In this document: positions 1 through 6,195 of the stretch, one piece after another
How positions within the stretch are numbered: position 1 is the first letter of the stretch
How the letters are laid out: each line of letters begins with the position of its first letter
From: an uncultured Dorea sp.
GTDB lineage: Bacteria; Bacillota; Clostridia; Lachnospirales; Lachnospiraceae
Length of the DNA: 13,689 nucleotides
Reading direction: 5' to 3'
Assembly: GCA_910587575.1 (NCBI GenBank)
Contig: CAJULU010000047.1
Coordinates: 1-13,689 of the forward strand
The notes under the pieces: model-generated
The model's input: the letters and a program-made list of their open reading frames with translations, nothing else
Told to the model about the DNA's origin: nothing
Databases searched by the model: none
Program-made: the position numbers and the translations under genes

Positions 1-1580
1 TTTACAACGTCTTCAACCAGGAATTCGCCGTCTGCAGTCCGAATCACCCCTGTATCAGCCTCCTGGCCGCCGCTGGCGGCATAGAAAGGAGTCTTCTCTA
101 CAAAGACCGTGCCTTTCTGACCGTCCGAAAGCGCATCCACCAGTTCCGTATCCGTTGTCAGTACCGTCACTCTGGAAGTAAAGGACAGATGGTCATATCC
201 GACGAATTCTGTGGTAACACCCGGGTCTATGGACTCATAGACCGTTACGTCTGCCCCCATATAATTCGTAACTTCCCGTGCTTCCCGAGCCGTCTTTCTC
301 TGAACCTCCATGGCCCTGCAGAATCCTTCTTCATCCACGGACATTCCCTTTTCTTCCAGGATCTCCTTCGTCAGATCCAGCGGGAATCCATAGGTATCAT
401 AAAGCCGGAACGCACTGGTTCCCTCAAGCGTCCTGACACCCTTTGCTTCCATCTCTTTTTCCATATTCGAAAGAATGGACAGCCCCTGGTCAATGGTCTT
501 GTTAAACTGCTCTTCTTCCTTTGCCACGACCTTGAAGATAAACTCTCTCTTCTCATCCAGTTCCGGGTATCCGTCCTTCGAACCTTCAATTACCGTGCCT
601 GCAAGCTTTACCAGGAATTCGCCCGGAATGTCCAGAAGCCTTCCATGGCGGCAGGCGCGGCGGAGCAGACGGCGCAGCACATAGCCTCTTCCCTCGTTGG
701 ACGGCATGATTCCGTCTGAAATCATAAATGTCACAGAACGGATATGATCTGTAATCACACGGATGGAGACATCTGCGGCCGCATCTTTCCCGTATTCCAC
801 CCCGGCAAGGTCACAGACATGGCTTCTCAATTCCTTGATGGTGTCAATATCGAACATAGAGTCCACATCCTGGACGATACAGGCAAGACGTTCCAGCCCC
901 ATACCGGTATCAATGTTCTTCTGTTCCAACTCTGTATAGTGGTTATTGCCGTCATTATCGAACTGGGTAAATACATTGTTCCAGATCTCCATATAACGGT
1001 CACATTCACAGCCCACCGTACAGTCCGGCTTCCCGCATCCATACTTCTCTCCCCGGTCATAATACACCTCGGAACAGGGGCCGCAGGGACCTGACCCGTG
1101 CTCCCAGAAGTTGTCTTCCTTTCCAAAGCGGAAGATTCTCTCCGGTGCAATGCCGATCTCCTTATTCCAGATCTCCCACGCCTCATCATCCTCAAGATAC
1201 ACCGACGGATACAGCCTGTCCGGGTCAAGTCCCACCACTTCCGTCAGAAATTCCCAGGTCCAGTGAATGGCTTCCCGCTTAAAATAATCCCCAAAGGAGA
1301 AGTTGCCCAGCATCTCAAAAAACGTGCCGTGACGCGCCGTCTTTCCCACATTCTCAATATCTCCGGTACGGATACACTTCTGGCAGGTGGCAACCCGGCG
1401 CTTCGGCGGAATCTCCTGTCCGGTAAAATATGGCTTCAGCGGCGCCATGCCCGAATTGATCAGCAGCAGACTCTTGTCATTGTGCGGCACCAGCGAAAAA
1501 CTCTTCATTTTCAGATGATCCTTACTCTCAAAGAAGTCAAGAAACATCTTTCTTAATTCATTTACTCCGTATTTCTGCAT
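1..1580 (-). CDS. alaS: Alanyl-tRNA synthetase, N-terminal part (cut by window edge)
   Basis: Class II aminoacyl-tRNA synthetase that charges tRNA-Ala with alanine in the cytoplasm. About 526 residues are visible and the frame is still open at base 1, so the C-terminal part (most of the editing domain and the C-Ala domain) lies outside. The ATG at 1580 follows a strong AGGAGG site (about 1585-1590). The start MQKYGVNELRKMFLDFFESK, then SFSLVPHNDKSLLLINSGMA, RRVATCQKCIRTGDIENVG and the class II motif region RHGTFFEMLGNFSFGDYFK, are classic AlaRS N-terminal sequence. ENVFTQFD-type and GMGLERLA active-site segments follow, then the tRNA-recognition helices. The last visible part (FYAASGGQEADTG) is the start of the editing-domain barrel. 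I saw no frameshift. The upstream gap is too short for a T-box leader, which controls alaS in some Firmicutes. Transcription probably starts at the consensus promoter at 1643-1671. Confidence 0.97.
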   Translation of the reverse strand, partial: MQKYGVNELRKMFLDFFESKDHLKMKSFSLVPHNDKSLLLINSGMAPLKPYFTGQEIPPKRRVATCQKCIRTGDIENVGKTARHGTFFEMLGNFSFGDYFKREAIHWTWEFLTEVVGLDPDRLYPSVYLEDDEAWEIWNKEIGIAPERIFRFGKEDNFWEHGSGPCGPCSEVYYDRGEKYGCGKPDCTVGCECDRYMEIWNNVFTQFDNDGNNHYTELEQKNIDTGMGLERLACIVQDVDSMFDIDTIKELRSHVCDLAGVEYGKDAAADVSIRVITDHIRSVTFMISDGIMPSNEGRGYVLRRLLRRACRHGRLLDIPGEFLVKLAGTVIEGSKDGYPELDEKREFIFKVVAKEEEQFNKTIDQGLSILSNMEKEMEAKGVRTLEGTSAFRLYDTYGFPLDLTKEILEEKGMSVDEEGFCRAMEVQRKTAREAREVTNYMGADVTVYESIDPGVTTEFVGYDHLSFTSRVTVLTTDTELVDALSDGQKGTVFVEKTPFYAASGGQEADTGVIRTADGEFLVEDVV

Positions 1581-1637
1581 GATATCCTCCTGTTTTCCTT
1601 CTATCTCTCATCAAAAATAATACAGCCCTTGTACCCT

Positions 1638-1690
1638 AAAATATTATAAAGAGAAGCAGGCGGTTTGTCAATGTTCCACCTGCTTCTCTT
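1638..1690 (-). terminator. Intrinsic terminator of the fapA-cheX-cheY unit
   Basis: Twelve-base perfect inverted repeat (1649-1660 with 1679-1690, AAGAGAAGCAGG and its complement), extended by two G-C pairs after one mismatch, with a loop of about 12 bases. On the minus strand it is followed by a T-rich run (TTTATAATATTTT). The stem begins 8 bases after the stop codon of the receiver gene. Confidence 0.88.
1643..1671 (-). promoter_or_regulatory. Perfect consensus sigma-A promoter for alaS
   Basis: On the minus strand TTGACA (1666-1671) and TATAAT (1643-1648) are separated by exactly 17 bases. Both boxes match the consensus fully. The predicted start is near 1635, giving an alaS leader of about 55 bases. 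The promoter is embedded in the terminator of the upstream gene: the -35 box sits in the hairpin loop, the spacer is the descending stem, and the -10 box is in the U-tract. Confidence 0.85.
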
Positions 1691-1697
1691 CTTTTAT

Positions 1698-2066
1698 TCA
1701 GGACTCTGCCAAAGCTTTCTCAAAAGCCTCCAGCATCTTGTCACGTTCCAACGGCTTATAGACAAATGCTTTCACGCCAATGTCATCTGCCTCATTAATC
1801 GTGTCATCATATGCCAGTGAGGATACCATGACAATCTTTGCAAACGGGTAATCCTTCAAAATCGCCCCGGCCGTCTCCAGGCCGTCAATCCCCGGCATGA
1901 TAATATCCATTGTCACCAAATCCGGATCCACTTCACCGTAACGTTCAATCGCCTCTTCCCCATCCCTGCAGTAAGCTACAATCTCATAATCCGTGTCAGC
2001 CAGCAGCTTTTGCATCTGCATTTCAATTACCCGGGAATCATCCACTACCATGAGTCGTTTTCCCAT
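1698..2066 (-). CDS. Single-domain CheY-like response regulator
   Basis: Receiver-only protein of 122 residues with no output domain. It is expected to accept a phosphoryl group from a histidine kinase and signal by protein contact. Visible family residues are the acidic pocket D9/D10 (VVDDSR), phosphoacceptor D54 (LVTMDIIMPGIDG), the switch Ser at 82/83 (MVSSLAYD), the aromatic F101 and K104 followed by Pro (FVYKPL). The frame extends upstream to a TTG at 2084, but the ATG at 2066 is preferred because AAGGAGGC (2072-2079) stands 5 bases before it and overlaps the longer version. It lies 60 bases after the CheX-like gene, is probably the last gene of that unit, and is followed directly by a strong terminator. 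CheY-like is a fold assignment. A role in motility is not shown, since no flagellar or receptor gene is in view. Confidence 0.92.
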   Translation of the reverse strand: MGKRLMVVDDSRVIEMQMQKLLADTDYEIVAYCRDGEEAIERYGEVDPDLVTMDIIMPGIDGLETAGAILKDYPFAKIVMVSSLAYDDTINEADDIGVKAFVYKPLERDKMLEAFEKALAES

Positions 2067-2071
2067 AAGAT

Positions 2072-2079
2072 GCCTCCTT
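2072..2079 (-). promoter_or_regulatory. Ribosome binding site fixing the receiver start
   Basis: AAGGAGGC on the minus strand, 5 bases before the ATG at 2066. It rules out the in-frame TTG at 2084, which would lie upstream of this site. Confidence 0.8.
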
Positions 2080-2126
2080 CTCAACGCTTATTATCAATGT
2101 TACATTCCTATGTCACGAACCAGACG

Positions 2127-2585
2127 TCAGTCCTCCGGTGCCAGATAAGTAATCTCCGCATTCTCATTCCCATCGCTGGTGTATCGGAGTTCAAAATGTT
2201 CGTCATGCCCTTCTGGTATATAACGCCCATAATGAAACGATGGAATTCCGAATCTGGATGCAACCTTTGTCACCTGATACAACCGTGACGCAATCTGTCC
2301 GCATAACATATTAAAATACTCTTTTGAAAAATCTTCCACATCCTGATGTGTGATCTCTTCTTCCTGCATCATATACTTTGTCAGCCGGGTAAACAGGGAA
2401 GCTTCCGCACACAAAGACACGCTTGTGCGAAATCCCCTGTCAAATGCTGCATATACTGTATATATCTCACCCTTTGGTTCGCTCTCGCCCTGCTGCAGCG
2501 AAATTCCGGCCGCCTGTTTTGTCACGCCGCGGGTGATCTGATCAAAAATCTCTTTTAATCCCTCCTGGGGTACTACAGTATCCAA
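2127..2585 (-). CDS. CheX-like chemotaxis phosphatase family protein
   Basis: Protein of 152 residues resembling the CheX/CheC/FliY family, which removes phosphate from CheY-P. The key feature is E89-x-x-N92 in the helix KEYFNMLCGQIASRLYQ, matching the ExxN catalytic pair of CheX, followed by the small-residue helix typical of the fold. An amphipathic beta-sheet region (IYTVYAAFDRGFRTSVSL, about residues 41-58) precedes it. The start must be TTG: 2585 is the first usable codon after AGGGGGA (2591-2597) and the next in-frame ATG would remove about half of the protein. It lies 29 bases after the fapA-like gene and 60 before the receiver gene, which suggests co-transcription and makes the neighbouring receiver its likely substrate. 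The family is assigned by motif, not by alignment. Confidence 0.8.
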   Translation of the reverse strand: MDTVVPQEGLKEIFDQITRGVTKQAAGISLQQGESEPKGEIYTVYAAFDRGFRTSVSLCAEASLFTRLTKYMMQEEEITHQDVEDFSKEYFNMLCGQIASRLYQVTKVASRFGIPSFHYGRYIPEGHDEHFELRYTSDGNENAEITYLAPED

Positions 2586-2590
2586 GTAAA

Positions 2591-2597
2591 TCCCCCT
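2591..2597 (-). promoter_or_regulatory. Ribosome binding site supporting a TTG start
   Basis: AGGGGGA on the minus strand, 5 bases before TTG at 2585. It is the only plausible initiation signal for a full-length CheX-like protein. Confidence 0.65.
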
Positions 2598-2614
2598 TTC
2601 GTATAGTACAGGAG

Positions 2615-4390
2615 CTACATCATACAGATTTCTCCGTCAACCAGCCGCGCATTCACCAAGCTGGTCTCCTTTGCCAGCGGCTTGGTCAGTTCCCCGATGG
2701 TAAGCACCATTCCTGGATAGGCAATGTCGCAGATCAGTCTGCAGCCGCCCTGCTCTTCCATCTTCTGCTGAATCTTCTTTAACTCTTTGTCAAACTGGTT
2801 GACCTTCATCCGGCCGATGGAAAGATCCAGCCTGAGTTTGCCTATGCGCTGGTTCCTTTTCGGACTGTCTGGCTGACGTTCAAGCCTTTCAAGCTCAGCT
2901 TCCTGCTTTTTAATGTTCAGTAACAGGGACTCCTTCTCGAAATCCGCAAAAGGCTGTCCCCCCAAAAATACTGAGGTAACGCTTTCTGATTTTGAACCCA
3001 CAATCTTACAGGTGATGCCCTGTGCCGCCCGGACACGCCCGCCGATGATGGTGCCTCTTCCGCTGCGGACGCTTACCTCGCCGTCACAGTATACATCACA
3101 GTTCACGATACAGTCTGTCTGCAGATTTCCCCGGCAGTGCACAGTACAGTTCTCCAGATACTTGGCATAGACATCATGATGAGCCCGGATCATTGCTCGG
3201 GAATCGCCCAGGATTCCCTTGGAAACAACCAAATCTCCTCCGGCCTCAATCTCGGCAGCCTCCACAACGCCGTCAATGGTAATATCGCCAATCGTACGGA
3301 CAGAGAAACCGCTGCTCACATCGCCATGAATATGTACGTCACCTACGAAATTAATATTTCCGGTGGAAAAATCCACATTGCCGCCAATCTCCAGCACAGA
3401 CTTGACAAGGAAGCTACGGCCGCTGAATTCCACGCGTCCTGCCTTCACCGCCAGAAGCTGCATACCGTCCTCACTGGCTTCTGTATTACGTCCCTTCGGA
3501 AGAACCGGCATCTTTCCTTCTTTGCACGGAATCTCTTCATCCAGTACGTTCCTTCCCGGAATACCTTCCACCGGCGGTATGATCTGACAGATCGGCTGAC
3601 CCTTCTCCACATTCTGAACCAGATTCAGGTTAAAATAGTCTACCCGGCCATGTTCGTCCGCCTCATACTTCTTCTTCACGGTCCGCTTAAAGAAGTCTTC
3701 AATATATCCGTCCTTCCCGTGAACGACCTCTCTGCCCTGAGCAATCAGAAACAGATGGAAATACCGGTCCTTGGCATTCGGCAGTGAATCCAGCAGTTCT
3801 TTATCCAGGCCATAGGAAACACCGCTTTCCTTCAGAATGGAAGCGAGCATCTCCAGATCCAGTTCTTTTCCCTCCCCTATGGGCGGAAATACCACAAGCC
3901 ATGCGGCAAGCTGGTTGGCAGTAACATATATGAGAGGCAGTGCATCCAACTGAAACGGCGGAGTCTCTTCCACTTCTTCTTCCTCATCCTCGTCATCATC
4001 TTCAGACGGCGGCTTCGGTTCCGGCTCTTTGGGAATCTGCGATAAACGGTCAGCAGCTACTGCTGTGATCGCCTTGCGCAGACGCGACAACTCTTTTTCA
4101 AGTTCTTCGTCCGGCGAATCCCCGCCATATTCCAGACGCAGACGAGGGAGTGGTACATAGCCAACCTGTTCCTTCCACTTCTCATATAACTGGATAAATG
4201 GATGCTCCCCGGACAGTACCAGCTGCGTTTTATCCGGTTTAGGCTGGAAATCTGGTAATGGCATCTGATCATCCTTCAGCGTCCCATCCATCATGGAATG
4301 TCCGTTCTCTTCTTCTTGAGATTCTTCCCTGTTGGATCCCCCGCCTTTGAAACCAAACAAACGCCCCCAAAAACCACTCTTAAATTCCAT
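2615..4390 (-). CDS. FapA family (DUF342) protein with beta-helix core
   Basis: Protein of 591 residues of the FapA/DUF342 family. Order of regions: a basic, glycine-containing N-terminus (1-20); a variable segment; a strongly acidic linker (about 121-143, SEDDDEDEEEEVEE); the DUF342 N-terminal region (about 150-330, with IIPPVEGIPGRNVLDEEIP and the LPKGRNTEASEDGMQL stretch); a right-handed beta-helix of short G-D-V/I repeats (about 331-480, for example GGNVDFSTGNINFVGDVHIH); and a coiled coil (about 483-547). No signal peptide or membrane segment is seen. The ATG at 4390 has a good GGGAGG site 9 bases upstream. Known relatives include a Vibrio flagellar-assembly regulator, but most family members have no assigned function. 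Linkage to a CheX-like and a CheY-like gene suggests a signalling scaffold. Five cysteines cluster at residues 415-435 in the beta-helix, which is unusual. Confidence 0.88.
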   Translation of the reverse strand: MEFKSGFWGRLFGFKGGGSNREESQEEENGHSMMDGTLKDDQMPLPDFQPKPDKTQLVLSGEHPFIQLYEKWKEQVGYVPLPRLRLEYGGDSPDEELEKELSRLRKAITAVAADRLSQIPKEPEPKPPSEDDDEDEEEEVEETPPFQLDALPLIYVTANQLAAWLVVFPPIGEGKELDLEMLASILKESGVSYGLDKELLDSLPNAKDRYFHLFLIAQGREVVHGKDGYIEDFFKRTVKKKYEADEHGRVDYFNLNLVQNVEKGQPICQIIPPVEGIPGRNVLDEEIPCKEGKMPVLPKGRNTEASEDGMQLLAVKAGRVEFSGRSFLVKSVLEIGGNVDFSTGNINFVGDVHIHGDVSSGFSVRTIGDITIDGVVEAAEIEAGGDLVVSKGILGDSRAMIRAHHDVYAKYLENCTVHCRGNLQTDCIVNCDVYCDGEVSVRSGRGTIIGGRVRAAQGITCKIVGSKSESVTSVFLGGQPFADFEKESLLLNIKKQEAELERLERQPDSPKRNQRIGKLRLDLSIGRMKVNQFDKELKKIQQKMEEQGGCRLICDIAYPGMVLTIGELTKPLAKETSLVNARLVDGEICMM

Positions 4391-4416
4391 ACTTCTCCAC
4401 CTCCCTTAACAATATC

Positions 4417-4499
4417 TGTCAGGCAGACCCCGCCCCGCCAGAACCGAAGACGCTCTGGATGGCGGAATGCCCGGACAAATAAAATGTTCTAAACTGACA
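4417..4499 (-). promoter_or_regulatory. Structured 5' leader of the fapA-like gene
   Basis: The leader between the predicted start site (about 4509) and the ATG is about 119 bases and GC-rich in the middle. Nested inverted repeats are visible: CTGACA (4494-4499) with TGTCAG (4417-4422), and inside it TGGCGG (4460-4465) with CCGCCA (4435-4440). A competing CCAGA/TCTGG pairing overlaps the inner stem. It resembles no riboswitch class I can name, including the c-di-GMP aptamers. Function is unknown. Confidence 0.4.
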
Positions 4500-4515
4500 T
4501 ACTGCTACAATTTCT

Positions 4516-4545
4516 ATTATACCCTCGTTAGTGCCCTGTTGACAA
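4516..4545 (-). promoter_or_regulatory. Sigma-A promoter of the fapA-cheX-cheY unit
   Basis: Minus strand TTGTCA (4540-4545), 18-base spacer, TATAAT (4516-4521). Just upstream lies a 9-base-spaced direct repeat of ATTGTC (4552-4557 and 4561-4566 on the plus strand), which could be a regulator site. The -10 context AGGGTATAATAGAA is identical to that of glgA. Confidence 0.72.
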
Positions 4546-4573
4546 GAGGAAATTGTCACAATTGTCTAATAAT

Positions 4574-6085
4574 CTACTTTAATTCGATCTCTTCCAGTTC
4601 CTTTGGCGGAAGTTTCTTCGTAGAACCTGCTACCAGCTCCTGAACCTTTTTCTTCGCCTTCTCTACCTGGAGATTGGTGCCCGCTCCGGCGACACATCCG
4701 CCCGGACAGCCCATTCCCTCAATCAGGCAGCCGTTCATGCGGCCTACCTTGGCGAGGGAAAGAATCTTCTTACATTCCGCAAGACCTTCCGCATGGGCAA
4801 TCTTTACTTCCACACCCGGATAATATTCCTTGACACAGTTCTTGATGGCATCCGCCACACCGCCTGCATAGGCGTATCCCCGTCCTGCCCCGGTGGCATT
4901 ATGGAAGGATGATTCCGCCTCGTACTGGGTGAGATCAATCTCTTTTGCATCAAACATCGCCTGCAGTTCTTCAAAGGTAATAACAAAGTCCACGTCACTT
5001 CTGACCGTCCTTCGCATGGCCTCCAGCTTCTTGGCCGCACATGGTCCGATGAACACCACCTTTGCATTGGGATGCTCTTTCTTAATGGTACGCGCCGTGG
5101 CAACCATGGGGGTCAGCTCCTGGGACACCTGGTCTACAAGATCCGGGAAATACTTCTTTGCAAGCATCGCCCAGGACGGACAGCAGGAAGTCAGAAGGAA
5201 GGGGAGTTCCCCGGTAGTCACTTTGTTCACATAATGGTGTGCCTCCGCAATGGCTCCGATATCCGCTCCCAGCGCAACCTCATAGAACTCAGAGAATCCA
5301 AGTTCCTGGAGTGCGGCTTTCAGATTCCTCGGAGTGATATTGTCGCCGAACTGCCCTGCAAATGCCGGCGCAATCTCGGCAATGATCTGATCTCCCTCCG
5401 ACAGCGCCCTTGCAAGCTGGAAGATCTGTGATTTATCGGAAATGGCGCCGAAGGGACAGCTGACCATACACATCCCGCAGGAAACACATTTTTCATTATT
5501 GATGACCGCACGGCCGTGCCTGTCTGTCTCAATCGCTCCCACTCCGCAGGCTTTGGCACAGGGACGTTCCTTTTTGGAAATGGCGTCATACGGGCAGGCA
5601 GCCTTGCATTTCCCGCACTTGATACATTTTTCCTGATCAATGTAAGACTTTCCGTTCACCATGGAAATGGCGCCCTTGGGGCATACCTCCATACAGGGAT
5701 GTGCCAGGCAGCCCTTACAGGCATTGCTCACCTCGAATCCCTTCTCCTCACATCCTGCACAGGCAGACGGGATTACCTGCATAAGCGGCGGTTCATAATA
5801 CTTATCCGAAATATTGCTGGCCTCCACACCTTTGGTCAGATGCACAGGCTTGTTCTCCGGCCTAAGGGAAAGCCCCATGGCAAGCCTTAACCGTTCTCTC
5901 ACAACGGCCCGTGCCCGGTAAACACTGTCCCGGTACTTCATGGTATCTTCATTCACAATTTTGTACGGAATCTCTTCCATATCATCCAGCAGAGTGTCGG
6001 CATCCGCTTTAAATCCAAGCTTTGCCACCTCCTCAAATACGGTTCTTCTGATTTTTCTGACTGTGGTATCCAATCCTCTTATCAT
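4574..6085 (-). CDS. [FeFe]-hydrogenase, group B type, monomeric
   Basis: Iron-only hydrogenase of 503 residues, cytoplasmic, exchanging electrons between ferredoxin and H2. The N-terminal part carries cysteine-rich [4Fe-4S] sites: C109-x2-C112, C123-x2-C126-x4-C131-x3-C135, then ferredoxin-like C154-C157-C160-C164 and C200-C203-C206-C210, with C176/C180 between. The H-cluster signatures are TSCCPSW (299-305, C301 the likely proton-transfer residue and C302 a ligand), GPCAAKKLE (347-355) and EGMGCPGGC (456-464). GPC instead of the MPC of group A enzymes, and the compact architecture, point to group B, whose physiological role is poorly defined. The ATG at 6085 follows AGGAGG by about 10 bases. 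It is a single-gene unit between asnA and the fapA promoter; no partner subunit or HydEFG maturase is in view. The promoter holds a Rex-like operator, implying NADH/NAD control. No convincing terminator follows the stop. Confidence 0.93.
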   Translation of the reverse strand: MIRGLDTTVRKIRRTVFEEVAKLGFKADADTLLDDMEEIPYKIVNEDTMKYRDSVYRARAVVRERLRLAMGLSLRPENKPVHLTKGVEASNISDKYYEPPLMQVIPSACAGCEEKGFEVSNACKGCLAHPCMEVCPKGAISMVNGKSYIDQEKCIKCGKCKAACPYDAISKKERPCAKACGVGAIETDRHGRAVINNEKCVSCGMCMVSCPFGAISDKSQIFQLARALSEGDQIIAEIAPAFAGQFGDNITPRNLKAALQELGFSEFYEVALGADIGAIAEAHHYVNKVTTGELPFLLTSCCPSWAMLAKKYFPDLVDQVSQELTPMVATARTIKKEHPNAKVVFIGPCAAKKLEAMRRTVRSDVDFVITFEELQAMFDAKEIDLTQYEAESSFHNATGAGRGYAYAGGVADAIKNCVKEYYPGVEVKIAHAEGLAECKKILSLAKVGRMNGCLIEGMGCPGGCVAGAGTNLQVEKAKKKVQELVAGSTKKLPPKELEEIELK

Positions 6086-6136
6086 ACAGACAGTTCCTCC
6101 TAAATATGTAAATTTGTTGTTACCTTTCTACCTGTT

Positions 6137-6165
6137 ACTATACTGGATTGTTAAATAATTGTCAA
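6137..6165 (-). promoter_or_regulatory. Sigma-A promoter of the hydrogenase gene
   Basis: Minus strand TTGACA (6160-6165), 17-base spacer, TATAGT (6137-6142). The boxes match the consensus at 6/6 and 5/6. The predicted leader is about 45 bases. Confidence 0.82.
6148..6165. promoter_or_regulatory. Candidate Rex operator (redox-sensing repressor)
   Basis: Plus-strand TTGTTAA-ATAA-TTGTCAA. The clostridial Rex consensus is TTGTTAA-N4-TTAACAA; the left half matches 7/7 and the right half 5/7 (12 of 14). The site covers the -35 box and most of the spacer of the hydrogenase promoter, where a bound repressor would block RNA polymerase. Rex releases DNA when NADH is high, and hydrogenase and fermentation genes are known targets in clostridia. 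Binding here is inferred. Confidence 0.6.
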
Positions 6166-6195
6166 CCAGTTGAAATGTTCAATATTCAATACAAT

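Noticed and set aside
189..719. Plus-strand open frame of 176 codons
   Set aside because: Antisense to alaS, whose conserved motifs are intact across the region; no ribosome site and low-complexity shadow composition.
1581..1697. T-box leader for alaS
   Set aside because: Only about 55 bases separate the predicted start from the ATG and no T-box or specifier stem is visible.
3137..3787. Plus-strand open frame of 216 codons
   Set aside because: It lies wholly antisense to the fapA-like gene, has no ribosome site or family resemblance, and its length is explained by the codon bias of the opposite strand.
4406..4412. TTAACAA, a Rex half-site in the fapA leader
   Set aside because: Only one half matches; the partner half is absent at the required 4-base spacing and the site lies beside the ribosome site, not in the promoter.
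4540..4558. TGACAA/TTGTCA stem as terminator of the hydrogenase gene
   Set aside because: The stem is 6 AT-rich pairs with no T-run after it and it coincides with the -35 box of the next promoter.
6162..6188. TCAAC/GTTGA and TTGAA/TTCAA repeats after asnA as a terminator
   Set aside because: Five-pair stems with 2-3 base loops and no T-tract on the minus strand; more likely chance in AT-rich DNA.
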